From Saitoella complicata NRRL Y-17804 (taxonomy: Eukaryota; Ascomycota; Saitoellomycetes; Saitoellales; Saitoellaceae): a stretch of 64,000 nt of DNA. The stretch is taken from contig NW_017566992.1 of assembly GCF_001661265.1 (NCBI RefSeq), forward strand, positions 298,488-362,487, written 5' to 3'. A program made the translations under genes and the position numbers. The notes under the pieces are model-generated. The model was not told the DNA's origin. It made no database searches and saw nothing but the letters and a program-made list of their open reading frames with translations. This document shows, piece after piece, positions 53,392 through 62,906 of this stretch (its first letter is position 1; each line of letters opens with the position of its first letter).

Positions 53392-55911
53392 ATGTCGGCA
53401 CAAATCACTGGTCTCGGGATTACAGCTCCCGTGTTGGAACGCTCCCTTTCTACCAACGACGTCAACATCTCTCGTCCCTCCACGATGGAGCGCAAAGCCG
53501 CTGCACGACGGACGGCATCAACTGATTTTGGTTTCGGGTTCGCTGTACGGAATCTCGACGTTCACCCGCATGGAATGACCCCGAGGATTATACTGGAGGG
53601 CGAGAAGGAGGACGTTGAGCGGCAACAGTTACCGACACCAGTAGGGAGTCCGAGGTTCGGTGCAGCATTGGGCGCGGGAGATATGAGCTTGGGGGAGGAT
53701 ATGTTTGAGTTTGAGGAGGTGTTGGAGAAATCGAGTCCACCGAAGCCTGCACCACTGCAAATCCACGTGCCATACAACGGGATGGAGAGGAAAGTGTTGG
53801 CGGAGGGGATCGCGGATAGGGTATTGGGCCCTGTATCACCCTCCATGCTGGGTGCGAATGGAAGGAGCCCTGCAACCGAGTTGGCCACGTTGTTGAGTGG
53901 TGGGTGGGAGATGGGAAGTCCCCTTCCGCCCACGCCGAGTTTGACGGCGGATACGCAGTCGCAGCATACATCCCTCGCCATGCTCGAGGATGAACTGCGC
54001 ATCGTTTCGACGGACCTTGCGAAAGCATTCAGGAGGGAATTGGAGTTGGAGGATGTGATTACTGAGTTGCAAGATGAGCTTGCAGCTGTAAAGGAGAAGG
54101 AGACGGAAGATAGGTTCAGTATGGTTTCTCAGGCGAATGGGATGATTACGCCACTTTCTACGCCGACGAAGAGGAGGGTTTCGAGGGCTAGTGATTTGAG
54201 TGCGTTGGAGCAGGCTGTTGAACAAGTTGCGGGTGGCATGGATTTGGACGAGCTCAAGATCGCGTTGGAGGAGGAGCGAGAGAAGTGTGCGAGGTTGGAG
54301 GAGACGGTGAGGGAGTTGAAGGAGTTGCTGTATCAGAGGGAAGAGAAGAGAAATTCGTTGAAGCAGGATTTGGAGCACACAGTCATGGAACGCGACCACT
54401 TCCGACGATCGATCATCCCGATGCTCGAGGAGGAACTCGAGCGTGTTCAAGTCGAAGCTTGGGATCTGGAAAAATCTAACGATGCTATGGAGATTGGACT
54501 CCGTCAAGCACGCGTCGAGGCCGCTGAAGCCGTCATTGCAAAGGACAAGATGGCAAAAGAGCTCGACGCAATTCGCAATGCAACCCCGGAGACACTTACA
54601 GCGGAGCTCAAGGACCTTCGCGATGAGAACTTCCGGTTGAGACACGATAACATTTCACTAGCTGCTTCCGACGAACGGGGTGAACGCGGTGATGAGTCGT
54701 TCATGACTGCGTCTGAGGAGGCACCTGAAGTACAGGACCGCGTCAAGGAGGTCGAGGAACAGCGTGATGCTCTTCAGCAGGCTTTGCGTGGGTTGAAGGA
54801 GAGACATCAATTGGAGGTTCAGCGGTCTGCTGAAAAGATTCGCGCCCTGGAGATAGACAGGGAGAAGTTCGCGACGCTTCGTGCGGGGCCTGGAGCTGTG
54901 CACCCAAGTAAAGTGTGGACGGTTGATCGTGAGATGGGCCGTTTAAGGGAAGAGTTGGCTGCTGCCCACCGCCGTGCACACGGCGCTGTTAAGGCAAAGA
55001 CCGAGATGGAAGAGAAGCTCGCGAAGACTGCATCCAATTTGGAAGCTTCGCGCAAACAAAACCAGCTCTTCCAGAAACAGCTCGATAAGCACGAACAACT
55101 CCGCCACAACCTCTCTCTAGACCTCGATGAGCGATACCAGCAATTCATGACCGCACAAGCCGATGCCGAGAAAGCCATCGAGTCGCTTACGATGCGTTGT
55201 CTCGCTGCCGAGCGTGACGCCGAGGCCTCCAAGTTTGAGGCACAGACCTACAAGAGCAAGTGGCAGAGTCTTGCAGATCAGGAGAAGACTAGGATTGAAG
55301 AGGAGCACGAGATGGCTGTACAACTCAGTAACGCCGCCAAGGATGTGCAGAAGCATCTCGAGGTGAACCACACCCTGCATCAGCGTCTTGCGGAGTCTGT
55401 TACGAGAGCTGAGAAGGAGCAGGAGCAGGCCAAGGCACGCTACGGTACTCTTCGTGAGAACCTCGCCTTGGTCGAGTCCGAGCTCGCGCAGGTCAAGGCC
55501 GAGACTGCGATGGAGATGAGAAGGCGTGAGGGCGAACTCGAGCAAGTTAAGGAAGGACACAAGAATAACTTGATGATGATCAAGTCCGCAATGCACATCA
55601 CCAGTCCGGGTGTTTCCGCATCTCCGTTGTTGACACCTCTTTCGCCACTCCTGAAGTCACCTCGTCTTTCGTGGTCTGCGGCGTCTCGTGGCCCACTCTC
55701 GGCATTTCCTGTCGGTACTTCTCAAGTCGAGGTCCTCGAGGGCCACGTCAAGGAACTGGAGGATGCGTTGAAGGAAGCTGAGACGGAGTGTTTGGGTGTC
55801 ATCGAGAGAATGCAGATGGCACAAATCGAGATTATCGAGCTCGTTGGCGAGAGAGATGAGGCGAGACGGAAGTTGAGGACCTTGGAGACGAAAATGAGGA
55901 TTGGTATTTAA
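53392..55911 (+). CDS. large coiled-coil protein (unknown function)
   Basis: The ATG at 53392 (MSAQITGLGITAPVLERSLSTNDV) gives 839 residues without introns. The first ~190 residues are disordered, Ser/Pro-rich. From LEDELRIVSTDLAKAFRRELELEDVITELQDEL (about residue 200) to near residue 735 the sequence is a nearly unbroken series of Glu/Lys/Arg heptads, i.e. an extended coiled coil with a short break around MTASEEAPEVQDR and another near GPGAVHPSKVW. A second disordered Ser/Pro patch (SPGVSASPLLTPLSPLLKSPRLSW) precedes a last coiled coil ending LETKMRIGI. The layout resembles fungal proteins annotated as M-protein-repeat or DUF7603-like. Their cellular role is not known to me. A structural or cortical scaffold is the most one can infer. 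Confidence 0.78.
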   Translation: MSAQITGLGITAPVLERSLSTNDVNISRPSTMERKAAARRTASTDFGFGFAVRNLDVHPHGMTPRIILEGEKEDVERQQLPTPVGSPRFGAALGAGDMSLGEDMFEFEEVLEKSSPPKPAPLQIHVPYNGMERKVLAEGIADRVLGPVSPSMLGANGRSPATELATLLSGGWEMGSPLPPTPSLTADTQSQHTSLAMLEDELRIVSTDLAKAFRRELELEDVITELQDELAAVKEKETEDRFSMVSQANGMITPLSTPTKRRVSRASDLSALEQAVEQVAGGMDLDELKIALEEEREKCARLEETVRELKELLYQREEKRNSLKQDLEHTVMERDHFRRSIIPMLEEELERVQVEAWDLEKSNDAMEIGLRQARVEAAEAVIAKDKMAKELDAIRNATPETLTAELKDLRDENFRLRHDNISLAASDERGERGDESFMTASEEAPEVQDRVKEVEEQRDALQQALRGLKERHQLEVQRSAEKIRALEIDREKFATLRAGPGAVHPSKVWTVDREMGRLREELAAAHRRAHGAVKAKTEMEEKLAKTASNLEASRKQNQLFQKQLDKHEQLRHNLSLDLDERYQQFMTAQADAEKAIESLTMRCLAAERDAEASKFEAQTYKSKWQSLADQEKTRIEEEHEMAVQLSNAAKDVQKHLEVNHTLHQRLAESVTRAEKEQEQAKARYGTLRENLALVESELAQVKAETAMEMRRREGELEQVKEGHKNNLMMIKSAMHITSPGVSASPLLTPLSPLLKSPRLSWSAASRGPLSAFPVGTSQVEVLEGHVKELEDALKEAETECLGVIERMQMAQIEIIELVGERDEARRKLRTLETKMRIGI

Positions 55912-56028
55912 GATATGATATAGTGGGCATTTTTAGCGTTTATGGAGTTTTTGTGGTTTTGGCATAGTTCTGCGATATAGGTATACCCGCTTTGATTTAT
56001 ACAGATGATGTTAGGAGAACTCTTCAAT

Positions 56029-57192
56029 CTACAGCTTTGCTACGGCTTCTTTGTACTGCTCCGACATGACCTTGCTTCTCTTCTGGTTCATGTCTGTATC
56101 CCACTCCTTCCGCCATTCAGCAACTGCTTTCGTCAGAAATTCGGCAATGACTTCTGCTGTTTCGACAGGCTTCTCCTGTGGGACGAGATGACCAGCGTCC
56201 TTGATCCACGCAAACTCAGCCCCTGGTGTTGCATCACGCTTCGCCTTCACTCCCTTCTCTGTGTTGATATGCGATTTCTCGCCGAGAAGATACATCACCG
56301 GAAGATCACCGAGGCCTCCTAGCTTCTTGAATACATCGACAGCTTCGGGACGACCTGGCGGGTTTGGCGGGGCATGACGCAAGAACGACCACACCTCCTG
56401 ATCCTTTGTCGTCGTCAACGTCACGCCTTTCTTGTCGGGATAAGTAGGCGTCGGTAACTCCCTCAACCCAAACTGCATATGCAACTCCAACACCCTCGGA
56501 TCCCAGCTCTGATAGAAGGGCTTGCTCTTAAAGTACGCCCTAGCCTCGTCCATACTCGACCAAATATCACGACGACGGATACTGGCTTTAGCGGGAGCGT
56601 GACCAGCTGTTAGTCCGGGTTCGATGATGGGGTCGATTCCGACGATGGCAGTGAAGAGACGTGGGTGCATGATTGCTGAATGGAAGATTTGATTGCCGCC
56701 CATGGAGTGGCCGAGGCCGAGTAGGGGGCCTGAGGTGTGAGCAGGAGTGAGTTCGTGGGTTTGAATGAGGTGGAGGATGTCACGGGCATGATCCGTCCAG
56801 CAGACTAGGTGGTGACTTTCGATTAGCTTCATGAAGAAGTGGAAACGCTGTTACCAACATTCGTCACCGAGTTTGCCCTCATTAATTACCCCGCTTTCAC
56901 CCTGACTGACGACGTCCGCAGCCCAGATCCCTCGGACGCCGACACCGGCTTCACGTAGACGATCCACGAGTACCTCCAAGAACGGCTCATACAGCTCCTT
57001 GTGGAAGCCATTGGCGTGATTCATAATGATCGTAGCATCGCCCTTCCTCGGCGTAGTGTTCTCCACCGGCGTATACTGATTTAACGCCAACCGCAAAACA
57101 TCCGATGGATGCGCCGTACACCTCGGCCAAGCCCTTGGACTCGCAGCCGGAACAACATGATTCTTGATAACAAACCTCGACGAACGTGACAT
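56029..57192 (-). CDS. alpha/beta hydrolase, Lpx1-like, with peroxisomal targeting signal
   Basis: Exon 1 (56859-57192) and exon 2 (56029-56804) join across a 54-nt intron (GTTGGT donor, CTAATCG branch site, CACCTAG acceptor) to give 369 residues. The joined sequence GKLGDEFCWTDHARD resembles the GKLG....W.D.ARD block of yeast Lpx1. Features are MNHANGFHKELYEPFL near residue 55 (oxyanion region), GIWAADVVSQGESGV, the nucleophile elbow GLGHSMGGNQ, a later acidic position (about PVMYLLGEKSHI), and His in WIKDAGHLVPQEKP. The last three residues, AKL, are a PTS1 peroxisomal import signal. Relatives include yeast peroxisomal lipase Lpx1 and the AKT2-like hydrolases of some plant-pathogenic fungi. 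Alternative splice acceptors were considered; the chosen one best restores the family pattern. Confidence 0.85.
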
Positions 57193-57403
57193 GATCGCTT
57201 CTCGGCTTTCCCTCCGTCTCTTCGGCGGCTCGGTATGGGATCTCTGCTCATGTGTTCAGGCGGTCCCATTTAAGGTTTGCGCTACACCCCCCAATGGTGC
57301 AAAGTGCGGGGAAGCCTGGAGAACGCGGAGCATCAAAGAGGAGGTCATACACCCGCACCTTGGATGTTGACCAGGTAAGTAAGCACGGACCTTTTCGACA
57401 GCG

Positions 57404-58837
57404 ATGGTTCAACCAATCGAGCCAGTGTCGATGGATGGGTTTTCGTATTGCGGGAGGGACGCGATGTACGTTGAACTGCCCGGCGGACACAAACATTGCC
57501 GCGCTTCGCCTGGGGATATACGACTTGTCCTGGACCGGAACAGCACTCCCGCTCAGAGCTTGCCTGGTCACTGGTATACTGCTCAACTACTACATTATGG
57601 GTTCAAGCCTGTGTCGACTACCACGAAGCCGATCATGAGAAAGCTGTTATCAGACGCTTTCGATACCGGAAAACTAGTTGTGCCGAAGAGGATTGCTGAA
57701 GTCGAGGTAGAGCTGAAGAGGCTGTGGAAGGATGTATTACGAAGAAGAGGAGAAGATGCGGAAGCGGCTAAAGAACGCGCCCGATTGCTGGAAGCAGTCA
57801 CGCAAGGACTGATCACCAAGCCCGGACCGAAACCAGGTGGACCAAAGCCTTACAGCTACAAGTCGACGAATCCTATAGCCGGTAATGTTCCAGGTCACCT
57901 TCTTCTAAATGGCTCCACCAAGCCATACACACCGCGGGGCCCCCCTTCACCTGAATCAACACGCTCTCCCGCCCCAATGCTGATCCCACCAACCTCCGGA
58001 GTCACTCCTCTCGCATCCGACACGTATGCAGAAATTTCAACCTCCCCCTCCTCCTCCTACCAAAAACGCCGCCGAGAATCAAACCTCTCAACATCCTCCT
58101 ACGAATCCGCAAGAATCGAAGTACGGCGTCGCGCCGAAAAAGCCTGCGAACACTGTATCGAAGTCAAGCGAAAATGTATCTTCACAGCACCCACTGGCCC
58201 ATGCGTACGTTGTGAACATGTCGGGGTGACGTGTATCCTCCGTCCAAATCCCGAAAGTCCACCCCTCGCCATGCGGCCTTCCCTCCGTGTGCGCCGAAGT
58301 CGAGGAGCGTGCACACAATGCTCAAAAGGGAAACGGCGCTGCGAACTCCTGGGTGGTATAGGCCCTTGCCTCCGCTGTAGAGAGATGGATTGGGCGTGCG
58401 AACTACCACACCGAGCAACGATGGACGGGCATGGCCAACCACACCTCCCGCAGGAAAGCTCGGAAGAACCGATGGAGAGCGTGAACGGGAATGGAGATCA
58501 GGATGGGGATGAGTATGGAAACGCCCCGGGTCCGTTTCAGGCTGTGTGGAGTCCGGAGTTAAGACCGCAGCTGGAGAGGGAGAGAGTTACGCTGCCGAGT
58601 TTGGCGAGTTTGGATATACTTGATAGGAGAGTGGAGAGGAGTGGCGATGGACACGCCAAGAAAATGGAGTTGGCGTCGCTGAGTGAGGCTGGGGGTGGAG
58701 CAGTGTTGTGGTCCAATGCAACGACTCCAATGGCACATGTACAGACGGAGAGTGCGGTTCAGTCTGCGAAAGGTAATCTGGAAACGCAGAATAGTACCGG
58801 TATGTCATATGGACCGGGATATCACCGGTCATTATGA
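57404..58837 (+). CDS. protein with two tandem Zn(II)2Cys6 zinc clusters
   Basis: The 477-residue product contains two complete Zn2Cys6 motifs: ACEHCIEVKRKC...CVRCEHVGVTC (residues 248-277) and ACTQCSKGKRRC...CLRCREMDWAC (303-332). Both have the same spacing, C-x2-C-x6-C-x8-C-x2-C-x6-C. Each has the basic residues after the second Cys typical of DNA-binding clusters. The N-terminal region has WYTAQLLHYGFKPVSTTTKPIMRKLLSDAF and PKRIAEVEVELKRLWKDVLRR, a helical segment found in some fungal regulators. Between is a Pro/Ser-rich linker; the C-terminal third is acidic and low complexity. There is no fungal-specific TF (MHR) domain. It is probably a transcriptional regulator, targets unknown. The start at 57404 is plausible, with a second ATG at 57431. 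Confidence 0.85.
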   Translation: MVQPIEPVSMDGFSYCGRDAMYVELPGGHKHCRASPGDIRLVLDRNSTPAQSLPGHWYTAQLLHYGFKPVSTTTKPIMRKLLSDAFDTGKLVVPKRIAEVEVELKRLWKDVLRRRGEDAEAAKERARLLEAVTQGLITKPGPKPGGPKPYSYKSTNPIAGNVPGHLLLNGSTKPYTPRGPPSPESTRSPAPMLIPPTSGVTPLASDTYAEISTSPSSSYQKRRRESNLSTSSYESARIEVRRRAEKACEHCIEVKRKCIFTAPTGPCVRCEHVGVTCILRPNPESPPLAMRPSLRVRRSRGACTQCSKGKRRCELLGGIGPCLRCREMDWACELPHRATMDGHGQPHLPQESSEEPMESVNGNGDQDGDEYGNAPGPFQAVWSPELRPQLERERVTLPSLASLDILDRRVERSGDGHAKKMELASLSEAGGGAVLWSNATTPMAHVQTESAVQSAKGNLETQNSTGMSYGPGYHRSL

Positions 58838-59105
58838 TGCAGGCTATGGCTACCAGACCATCCTCTTCCACAGCCGAGGAGGATTTTGAAAGCACTGTAC
58901 GATTAGAGCTGGAATGGGTGCATTGCGTTTATGGTTTTCTTCTATCAGTTGATATCACGGGATTGTTGTTTTCTCAGTCAACAGCATTGGCTGCAACGTC
59001 TTGCAGGGCGTGCGTGGTCGCGCGTCGGAGGCCTTCCCAAATTTCTGCCCCGCAAACAGACATCCTTCGAAGACCCGAACATCCTTCCTCGGCCAGTCCA
59101 GCACC

Positions 59106-61453
59106 ATGGCCGACCAAACAGCTCAATCAATTCCCGATGGTACGTCCTTGATTCTGTTTGTATTTCTTGCCTCCACTGACACCTCCAATGTACAGAGCTG
59201 GACATTTTCCCACCATGGGTCCTCCGCGTGGGTGATTTCTACCAGGAGCACCGCGTTACGTTTTTGGTAGCCTTCGTTTCTATCTGGGCTTTCATGTTTT
59301 ATCGTCAATCCATCAGACCTTCTGTCTATGAGCCTGGTTTCAAGAGCACGGATGAGAAGAACGATGGTGCGGCCCAGGATGTGAACACGGAGAAGAGCGC
59401 GGAGAAGGAAGTGGACAGCAAAGAGGTGCAGAAGGAGGATGGCGCAGCTGCTGGAAAGAAGGCAAAGGGTCAGAAGAAATTTTCGGGACGTGGAAAGGTC
59501 ACAAAGAAAGCCAAGCGCACCTCCTCTTCCGACGAGGAATCCACCACAGCTCCCACCACCGTCTCCTCCACCCCTGCCAACCTGACCCCTACCACCACCG
59601 ACGACACCGAAACCTCCTCCGGCCCCCGCGTCCGCATCTTCTTCTCCACAATGACCGGCCAAACCGAAAAACACGCCACAGCCCTCCACCAACACCTCAT
59701 CTCTCTTCTCCCCCCCGCCAACCGGCCCACCCTCCAGAACCTGGACTACCTCCCCGACCTGGACGAACTCTTCACCTCACCCGATGGTCCCTCGACTTAC
59801 TACATCTTCCTCCTTCCCTCGTACGCCATCGAATCCCCGGTCGAGTTTTTGTTGAGTACGATGGAGGAGACATATAACGATTTTAGGGTTGGTGCGAAGC
59901 CGTTGAGGGGGTTAGGTGGGTTTGCGGTCTTTGGGACGGGAGATAAGGAGAGCTGGGGTGGCGATGACGAGTTTTGTTACCAGGCTCTCCAAGTCGATAG
60001 ATGGCTCGGCAAGCTCGGTGGAAAACGTGTGTTTCCGGTCGGCATGGGAGATGTCAAAACTGACGTGAAGGAAAGGATTGGGGAATGGGCGGGGGGTGTT
60101 GCGGATGCCTTGCTGGATCCTGAGCAGAATTATGTTGAGGACGCGAGTGATGAGAGTGATGTGGAGGCTGAGGCGGAGGATGAGGAGGCTGAGGCGAATA
60201 AGCTTGTTGATGTGGAGGACATGGGTGCGATTATGAAGAGGTCGAGGGATGCGGCACTCTCCACTGCACCGAAAGAGATGGTCTCGAAGGCGTCGCCGAC
60301 GTATGCGGCACTTACGAAGCAGGGATACAAGATCGTCGGAAGTCACTCTGGTGTCAAGATCTGCCGGTGGACGAAGTCTGCCCTTCGTGGTCGTGGATCA
60401 TGCTACAAATTCTCCTTCTACGGTATCAAGTCCCACTTGTGCATGGAGACCACCCCATCCCTCGCATGTGCCAACAAATGTGTGTTCTGCTGGCGTCATG
60501 GCACGAACCCTGTGGGGACAACATGGAGATGGAAAGTCGACCCGCCGGAGCAAGTGTTGGAGGGTGCGCTCGAGGGTCATTACTCTAAGATCAAGATGAT
60601 GAAGGGAGTTCCCGGTGTCCGTGCGGATCGTTTCCAGGAGGCGTTCCGCGTGAGGCACTGTGCTCTCTCACTTGTCGGTGAGCCGATTTTTTACCCACAC
60701 ATCAATGAGTTCCTTGAGATGTTGCACGCGAAACGCATCTCGTCCTTCCTCGTCACCAATGCACAACACCCCGACGCGCTCGCCAAATTGGGCCAAGTCA
60801 CCCAACTCTACGTCTCGATCGATGCTTCAACAAAGGATTCCCTACGGAAAGTCGATCGTCCTCTCTTCAAAGACTTCTGGGAGAGGTTCCTGGAGTGTCT
60901 CGAGATCCTTGCCGACAAAGGCCAACGCACAGTTTACCGCCTCACCCTCGTCAAGGGCTTCAACATCGAGGAAGTCGAGGAATACGTCGATATCGTCCGT
61001 CGCGGTCGTCCCTGCTTTATTGAGGTAAAGGGCGTAACCTACTGCGGTTCATCTGAAGACTCGACACTAACGATGTCTAACGTCCCCTTCTACCACGAAG
61101 TCGTCGACTTCGTAACCCAACTCACCACACGCCTCGCCGCCGAAGGCCTCTCCATGCCTACATATGAAATCGCCGCCGAACACGCACATTCGTGCTCCGT
61201 CCTCATCGGGCAAACAAAGTTCAAGATTAACGACCAATGGCACACTCATATCAACTATGACCGATTTTTCGAGTTGTTGGAGAGTGGAAAGCCATTTGAT
61301 GTGATGGATTATATTGCGCCGACGCCGGAGTGGGCTGTTTTTGGGAATGGAGGGTTTAATCCGGAGGATGTTAGGGTTGATCGGAAGGGGAGGCCGAAGG
61401 TTGAGAAGGTTGTGCCGCAGGCGAAGATTGTGGAGGTGCCGACTATGTCTTAA
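59106..61453 (+). CDS. TYW1: wybutosine synthesis radical-SAM enzyme Tyw1
   Basis: Tyw1 makes the tricyclic base of wybutosine at position 37 of phenylalanine tRNA, using SAM and pyruvate. Exons 59106-59139 and 59196-61453 (56-nt intron) give 763 residues. The N-terminus MADQTAQSIPDELDIFPPWVLRV is followed by one membrane segment (TFLVAFVSIWAFMFYRQSI), a Lys/Thr-rich linker and a flavodoxin-like domain (RVRIFFSTMTGQTEKHATALHQHLI, ending near DDEFCYQALQVDRWL). The radical-SAM domain starts with SLACANKCVFCWRHGTNP, the CxxxCxxC cluster for the 4Fe-4S centre, and continues HYSKIKMMKGVPGVRADRFQEAFRVRHCALSLVGEPIFYP. The N-terminal membrane anchor fits ER-linked fungal Tyw1. The assignment is secure. 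Confidence 0.97.
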
Positions 61454-61597
61454 GATGTATCGGAAATTAGGGATATTAACAATGTCATGCTTTAAATCTC
61501 GAATTCTTGAATCTTGAACTGCCAAAAATAGCAAAAACGCCGAGCAAATCCTCCCCTGCCTGTTGGTATATTGAACTATGATAGAGCCCCGCTCCAA

Positions 61598-62572
61598 TCA
61601 CAACGTTCTGCACATCACAACTCGTTCCTTGAGCGACAATGCTGGTATCTCGTCCGCTCGCTCCCTCACGACCAACACCTTCTCGAGGTCTCTTCTTCGT
61701 CGGCTGTTTTCCAGAACCACACAATTCACCAGATCCCACTCTCCAAACACGCCATGTATCTTCATTTCCACTCGCTCTCCTCCTTCATCTGACCCACCAG
61801 CAGTCAACCTGAACTGCACCAGCGACGAGGCAGCATCAGTTCTCAGTTCATTAACACCTTCAGCTCCCTCCAAGGACCGGATTGCAGACTCGCGGAGTGC
61901 GTGTGCCAGAATTTGTCCCCTCAGTTCACGTGCAAAGATAGAGAGATCGTGGTTCAACCATCGTTTTGCGAGAGCGGCGAGCGGAATGAAGGCCGGAACG
62001 GTATGTTTGTATACCTCAAGGGATAATGACGCCGATGTTGATGTGGATGTTGGTCGAAGAATGAGATAGTGCGGCGCAGTAAACTTGGCTTGCGTAAACA
62101 CTTCAATCCGCAGACCAATTAGCTCCTCACCCTCTCCGTCTCGCTTTCTCTTCTTGCCCATGGTCGGATTCGGCGATCGTAGTTTGAATACAGTCAACCC
62201 GCTCATTCTTCGCAAGTTCTCCACACATCGTGCCTCACTCTTCTTCCCATCGTTCAAAAGACGCGAAAAAATCGCATCGTCGTCACCGTCCGGTGAGCCC
62301 TCAGCATTACCCACCGCAGACCTTGCAATGGTCCGCGCTGCGTTCGCGGCTGCAACATCCGCAATGAGTCGCGAGCGCGATGATTGAAGAGATGAGAGTT
62401 CGCGACGAAGCCGCGCAACGTCGTTAGCCAGACGATCGGTATTGTTGGCCGTTGCTGGTCTAGGAGAACTTGTCGGAGCAGCCATCAAGAACTTCGAGGT
62501 TGTTGCTTGTTTCCAGGGATGTCGCGTTGGGTGTGTGTGGCTGGGTGCGCTCATGATCAGCCGCACAGCCAT
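61598..62572 (-). CDS. kinetochore protein CENP-O (Mal2/Mcm21 family)
   Basis: CENP-O is a COMA/CCAN subunit that links the inner kinetochore to microtubule-binding proteins. The 324-residue frame starts at 62572, with a second ATG at 62554 (MSAPSHTHP). A coiled coil at about 45-75 (DRLANDVARLRRELSSLQSSRSRLIADVAAA) precedes the CENP-O core: GLRIEVFTQAKFTAPHYLILRP, then LSLEVYKHTVPAFIPLAALAKRWL and IFARELRGQILAHALRESAIRSLEG. This matches the paired RWD-like organisation of the family. The C-terminal part ends DEIPALSLKERVVMCRTL. The residues YKHTVPAFIPL are the most telling. Identity in this family is low, so confidence is below that of enzyme calls. Confidence 0.82.
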   Translation of the reverse strand: MAVRLIMSAPSHTHPTRHPWKQATTSKFLMAAPTSSPRPATANNTDRLANDVARLRRELSSLQSSRSRLIADVAAANAARTIARSAVGNAEGSPDGDDDAIFSRLLNDGKKSEARCVENLRRMSGLTVFKLRSPNPTMGKKRKRDGEGEELIGLRIEVFTQAKFTAPHYLILRPTSTSTSASLSLEVYKHTVPAFIPLAALAKRWLNHDLSIFARELRGQILAHALRESAIRSLEGAEGVNELRTDAASSLVQFRLTAGGSDEGGERVEMKIHGVFGEWDLVNCVVLENSRRRRDLEKVLVVRERADEIPALSLKERVVMCRTL

Positions 62573-62906
62573 TGTTACTCCAGCGTCTGGTGTCCACCCC
62601 GATCAGCCTGAAGATGGGTAAGAAGGTACCATGGTTTGGAAGAGGGTTATTTCTTTAGTGTATTAAAGTTTCAGCTTCGTTCAGTGTGTAGCTTCTTAAT
62701 GGTCGTCTTTTTTCGTGGTTTACGCTACCTACCGATCACGAGTGGAGTGTCTAAGCCTGTATCAAGCATACTCTCAGTTGCAATATACTGCTGTGTGCAA
62801 AATTCTTGACGCGCATTTTCGTACATGCGCGAGACCCCTGTAACGGTAACATAAAACACCTCCAAACAGCTCGAAAAAGGGTCTAGGAAACTCAGTAAGG
62901 GTCGAA
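62573..62906. other. flank of the transposase gene
   Basis: These 334 bp lie between CENP-O and the transposase start. They contain a 7-bp inverted repeat at 62810-62831 and a TA followed by ACTGCTGTGTGCAAAATTC near 62786, which resembles the first bases of Tc1/mariner terminal repeats. I cannot confirm a terminal repeat because the other end lies outside the window. Confidence 0.45.
62810..62831. repeat. 7-bp inverted repeat upstream of the transposase
   Basis: CGCGCAT (62810-62816) and its exact reverse complement ATGCGCG (62825-62831) flank an 8-bp loop. It could form a short hairpin or be a subterminal transposase-binding site of the element. Confidence 0.7.
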
